Assembly: GCF_018446385.1 (NCBI RefSeq) | Contig: NW_024589855.1 | Span: 1-64,000 of the forward strand | DNA length: 64,000 nt | Reading direction: 5' to 3' | Source of the DNA: Zingiber officinale | Taxonomy: Eukaryota > Streptophyta > Magnoliopsida > Zingiberales > Zingiberaceae | In this document: positions 60,438 to 64,000 of the stretch, one piece after another | Layout of the letters: each line of letters begins with the position of its first letter | How positions within the stretch are numbered: the first letter of the stretch is position 1 | Notes under the pieces: model-generated | Databases searched by the model: none | What the model was told of the DNA's origin: nothing | What the model saw: the letters and a program-made list of their open reading frames with translations, nothing else | Made by a program: the position numbers and the translations under genes

Positions 60438-61954
60438 TAATTTTAATAATGTATGATGATTTTTTTTCTTATGTTTACTGCTTTACACATTAATCAATGG
60501 TTTTTTAACTTTTCAACTCTGCCATTTGTAGGTTAAGTCTGTTGTCTTCTTGCACTGTTCCACTGTCAATGTATGAGATGACTTATCTTTGACGTAGACT
60601 AATCTATATGATTCTTAGTTGTGTACCAGTAACAAAATTAAAGCATAATTAGGCAATATGAATGAAGTCACTAATACTCTGACTTTATTTTTTTCCTGAT
60701 TTGATAATGTTGTTTGTGCAGGTCTCAAGTTGGTCTGATCTCAGTGTAGTTGAAGACAGCTGTATTTGTTCACCTCTTTTCGGTATTCCTAAGTTCTTTA
60801 ATATGCATTGACTGATCTATATATAAAGTTAACTTTAAATAATTATGTTATAGTTGTTTAATTATATAAAGTTAACTTTAAATAATTATGTTAAAATTAG
60901 CTTTAAATAGTTGTTTAATTGTGTTCATTCTTTTTGATAAGTTACTCTTTCTTGTTGTCTTCAATGATAATGATGCATAAAAGTTCTGAATTTGATCTAT
61001 GTATAGTTTCAAAACTATATAGATACATAAAAGTTTTATATTTCATCTAGAATTACATTACACTATTCTAAAATTCTTTACTAGATAACGATGCATCCTC
61101 CTACCTTAATATTTTGTAAAGAGTTGTTAAAAATGTGCTAAAGTTATTCATATGAAATTGTCAACTAGTTAACACAATGAAATGAACAATTATTTTAAAC
61201 ATCCTTTAGTTTACATTAAATATCAACCAAAGACAAAACTATAAATTCAGCAAATTAAAATAAAAAATAAAGTTAACTATGTGAGAAAATTTAAACCCTA
61301 ATATCATACTTCACAATATCTCTCTCTCTTTTTCTCTATATGATGTGTCAATTATATTAGGTTGTATCGTAGTTACGATACATGTACTTAGCTTCAAAAT
61401 AATTCTTATAATTTTATTTACCGTTGTTATGACATGGATGATTCATATCGTTGGTAAATATGACTTTTATTATAATTAGGGCTTTTATTAGAATGTTTAA
61501 GGAATTTCATATTTATGTTTTGTTTCCAATTATTCTTTTTACATGGCCATATCGTATAATATTTACAATCTTTCTTGTTAGACATGATCTAGTTTATTTG
61601 TTTGTTGTTATGTAGGCAAAAGAGATTTGATGGGGATCAAAGATTTTGTGGCACATGAAGATGACTATATGTATTCTTAGTGTTGTTGGTTGGATGATGG
61701 ATTTATAAAACATTGGGTTGTTGAACTTTGTATCATATTTTCTAGTAGCTTGAACAAGATGGATATTGTAAACTTTGTTGCAAACTTTATACTTCTTGAA
61801 TTATGAGTTGATCGATGTGTTGAATGTTAAATTTGTATGTGTTGAATGTTAAATTAGGATGTGTTGAATGCATATTATTTGTTATTTGAATTTGGTTTGT
61901 ATGTATTTGGATTGTATTGCAGAAAAAGATTGGAGCTGGAAAAAATTATTTGAA
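60438..61954 (+). other. 3' region of the CACTA element
   Basis: Non-coding. Holds the leader-like duplicate (60698-60971), an AT-rich stretch and a probable 3' UTR segment near 61620-61870 with a tandem tgtgttgaatgttaaat word. No third gene was recognised. Confidence 0.5.
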
Positions 61955-62679
61955 ATAGGGACGAATTTGGCAACGAAAATTATTTGTCCCAATTCTATCG
62001 TAATTTGGGACAAAATTATTTTCGTCCCAGAATTCGTTCCAGATTTTGGGACGAATTTTGGGACGAATCCACAAAATTCATCCCAAATTTCGTCCCAGAA
62101 TCTGGGACGAATCCACAAATTTCGTCCCAGAATTTGGGACGATTTCTGGGACGAAAATTTATCTGGTGTGCAATGAACTTGGCAAGTTTTTGTTGCGAAA
62201 TTCGTTGCCAGTTTTGCAACAAATTTATTATTCGTTGCAAAATTAGGAACAAAGATGACAACAAAAATAATTTTGTCACCGAATTTGTCCCCAAATTCGT
62301 TGCAATATTAGGGACAAACTTGGCAACAAAATATAATTTGTCACCGAATTCGTCCCCAAATTTGTTGCAAAAATCAAGACAATTTTGGCGGAAAATTTAT
62401 GTAAATTCGTTCCTAAATTTGTTCCTAGGTTTGCAACAAAAACAGTTTTCGTTGCAAATTTCTATACTTTTTTGCAACGAATTCGGGGACGAAAATTTTT
62501 TTCGTCGCCAAATTCGTCCCCAAATTTGCAACAATCCATAATTCGTTCCAAAAGTTGGCATCAACCATTTTGGGACGAAAAGATTTTCGTCCCAAATTTT
62601 GTCGCAAAAATTTTTGCAACGAATTTTTTTTCAAAATTCGTCCCCAATTTTATCCCGAAATCCTTTATTTTTTGTAGTG
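61955..62679. repeat. Right subterminal repeats and terminus of the CACTA element
   Basis: More than twenty gggacgaat / attcgtccc / gcaacgaat words in both orientations over 700 bp, ending with the CACTA terminus. In En/Spm elements such arrays bind TNPA. Confidence 0.88.
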
Positions 62680-64000
62680 TATGAAATGTAACTTATATAA
62701 ATATTATTATTATTATTATTTTAACAGATAATAATAATAAATAATAATAATAATAATAATAACCACCGATTGATGGATGCAAAAAATAAAGATATTATAT
62801 ATATATTGATACTCTATAAATACAAAGCACAATAATGTCCATCAAAATAAATTAAGTGTTTTCATAAAGAATGAAAGAAATCAATATATGTAAAATAATT
62901 ACATAAAAACATTCACATCATATTCTCTATCCAAAATTTAAAATTTATAATATAAGAATTATTTTATTAAATTTTGACAAATCAATATTTTACGGTACAT
63001 TAGCTTTCAAATAATTTATCATATCTTTATTATTTTTATTATTTTTTCTCTCTCCTCTATATTTTTTTATTATTATCTATGTTCATAACAAATGTGGAAG
63101 CATAAATTTAAAATTAGAGGAAATAATATTTTAATATTTAGAGAATGAATTTCATTCTTAAAATTTAAAGTACTATTTACAAAATATAAATTTAAGAAAT
63201 GAGTAGGGTAGTTGATGTAATTTTTTTTTATATAAAATTTAAGGTAGAATCTTTATTTAGGCAATCTAATGTGCTATGTAGAATATGTAAATTTTGAGAT
63301 CAATTTCATAAACTAAATATAATAATAATGTAAATTAACAGGGCAATCCAGGATAAGGGGCTTCAAAAGTTTCTTGATTGATCTCAAGTATTATAGAATC
63401 AATCCCTACTTTATGCTCTTTTCAAATACAAAATTCGTTAGAAATTATTGTTGTTTGTCTTGCATGAATAGCTGACTTTGTTGGCTCTTCCTCCAATTTG
63501 ATGATGGATGAGCGCAAATATGTGATTTTTTAACTTATGGATATAAAAATCTAGTAGCTGTTATTCTAAATTTGAAGGTGAATTTTTTCCATCCTGGAAA
63601 GAACAATGCTAGAATAGAAGCATAATTTTATTTATTTTTTAATTATTTTTGTTGAGTTAGGTTTTTGAGGATGTTTTAATCGTTTGCATATTTAGGATTT
63701 AAATATTTAAATAATGTTTAATTGATTTTAGAAAATTTTTTATTAATAAGAATTTACAATCGTACTGTTTCATCCCAAACGAGTGTGATTATATATTTCC
63801 TGATATTCTAGAAAATTAACCGGATTTAGAAAATCCTTAATATTTGTGCATGAATTAATGAAACCAATACTATTCATTGTCACTTGATGATGAATCCTGG
63901 TTGTAACAGTAGATTTTATTGATTTAATTCGAATGACAAATAGATAAGATTTCCCTTTAAAATTTTAATAATCTATAAAAAAAGATTTAATTAAAATTAT
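62680..64000. other. AT-rich right flank, no gene
   Basis: 62685-62905 resembles 44790-45060, with an (ATT)/(ATA)n microsatellite at 62700-62760. 63640-63790 resembles 44300-44470 (shared gttgagttaa/ggttttt, catatttaggrtttaaatat). Both look like copies of unnamed repeats. No coding features were recognised to the window end. Confidence 0.55.

Larger units (their letters stand above)
52951..62679 (+). mobile_element. Large CACTA (En/Spm) transposon, left terminus missing
   Basis: The right end, on the other strand CACTACAAAAAATAAAGGAT, is a CACTA terminus (ends at 62679). Dense subterminal repeats of gggacgaatt / aattcgtccc and gcaacgaatt fill 61955-62665. On the left, matching gggacgaat words occur at 53155-53275 and 53965-54060, but no CACTA end was found, and the left boundary falls inside a repeat unit at about 52950. 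Between them lie a GC-rich leader, a TNP2-type transposase gene and a second gene of the Transposase_24 type, the usual two-gene layout of autonomous elements. Loss of the left end and a frameshift in the second gene suggest it no longer moves by itself. Confidence 0.85.

Overview
This window is nuclear DNA of a flowering plant. The host genes have short GT-AG exons, long AT-rich introns and plant-specific families (SEUSS-like co-repressor, plant arginine decarboxylase, ERD2-like receptor, LARP1). The intronless arginine decarboxylase and the histone H3 gene are strongly GC-rich at third positions, which suggests a monocot. The order is not settled by anything seen here.

Layout. 1-5200: a nest of small DNA transposons (an outer TTA-target element holding a Tourist-like MITE and a hAT element, then a second hAT-like element). 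5211-5668: two exons of a LARP1-type La-motif gene on the + strand. 6772-9565 (-): 20S proteasome alpha-7 subunit, 3 exons, with a solo LTR in intron 2. 10309-14605 (-): ERD2-like receptor, 6 exons, with a foldback element in an intron. 15851-24992 (-): SEUSS-like transcriptional co-repressor, 9 coding exons, 755 aa, with a SINE in an intron. 27642-36838: a CACTA-ended element split by a Copia-type LTR retrotransposon (29371-36596, TSD agaat). 37540-38035 (-): histone H3.3, 2 exons. 38718-40889 (-): arginine decarboxylase, one exon. 41300-52000: AT-rich DNA with a short gag-only Ty3/Gypsy element (45703-48566, TSD attag), a hAT element, MITEs and a Copia fossil. 52014-52879: a long-TIR Mutator-like element around a foreign-looking GC-rich segment. 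About 52950-62679: a large CACTA (En/Spm) transposon with a TNP2-type transposase (1147 aa when spliced) and a second Transposase_24-type gene. The rest is AT-rich.

The host genes are unrelated housekeeping or regulatory genes (protein turnover, secretory pathway, transcription, chromatin, polyamine synthesis); four complete ones plus H3.3 lie head to tail on the - strand. About half of the window is transposon-derived, with repeated nesting. The most unusual points are: (a) the Mutator-like element whose GC-rich core reads, over about 39 codons, like the start of a bacterial hotdog thioesterase; (b) an alternating forward/reverse repeat array on the left side of the large CACTA element, whose left terminus is missing; (c) an in-frame conserved SEUSS-like N-terminal motif lying upstream of the first AUG; (d) arrays of GGTCGACC palindromes in the Copia LTRs. 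All calls rest on reading the sequence by eye; no database search was run.
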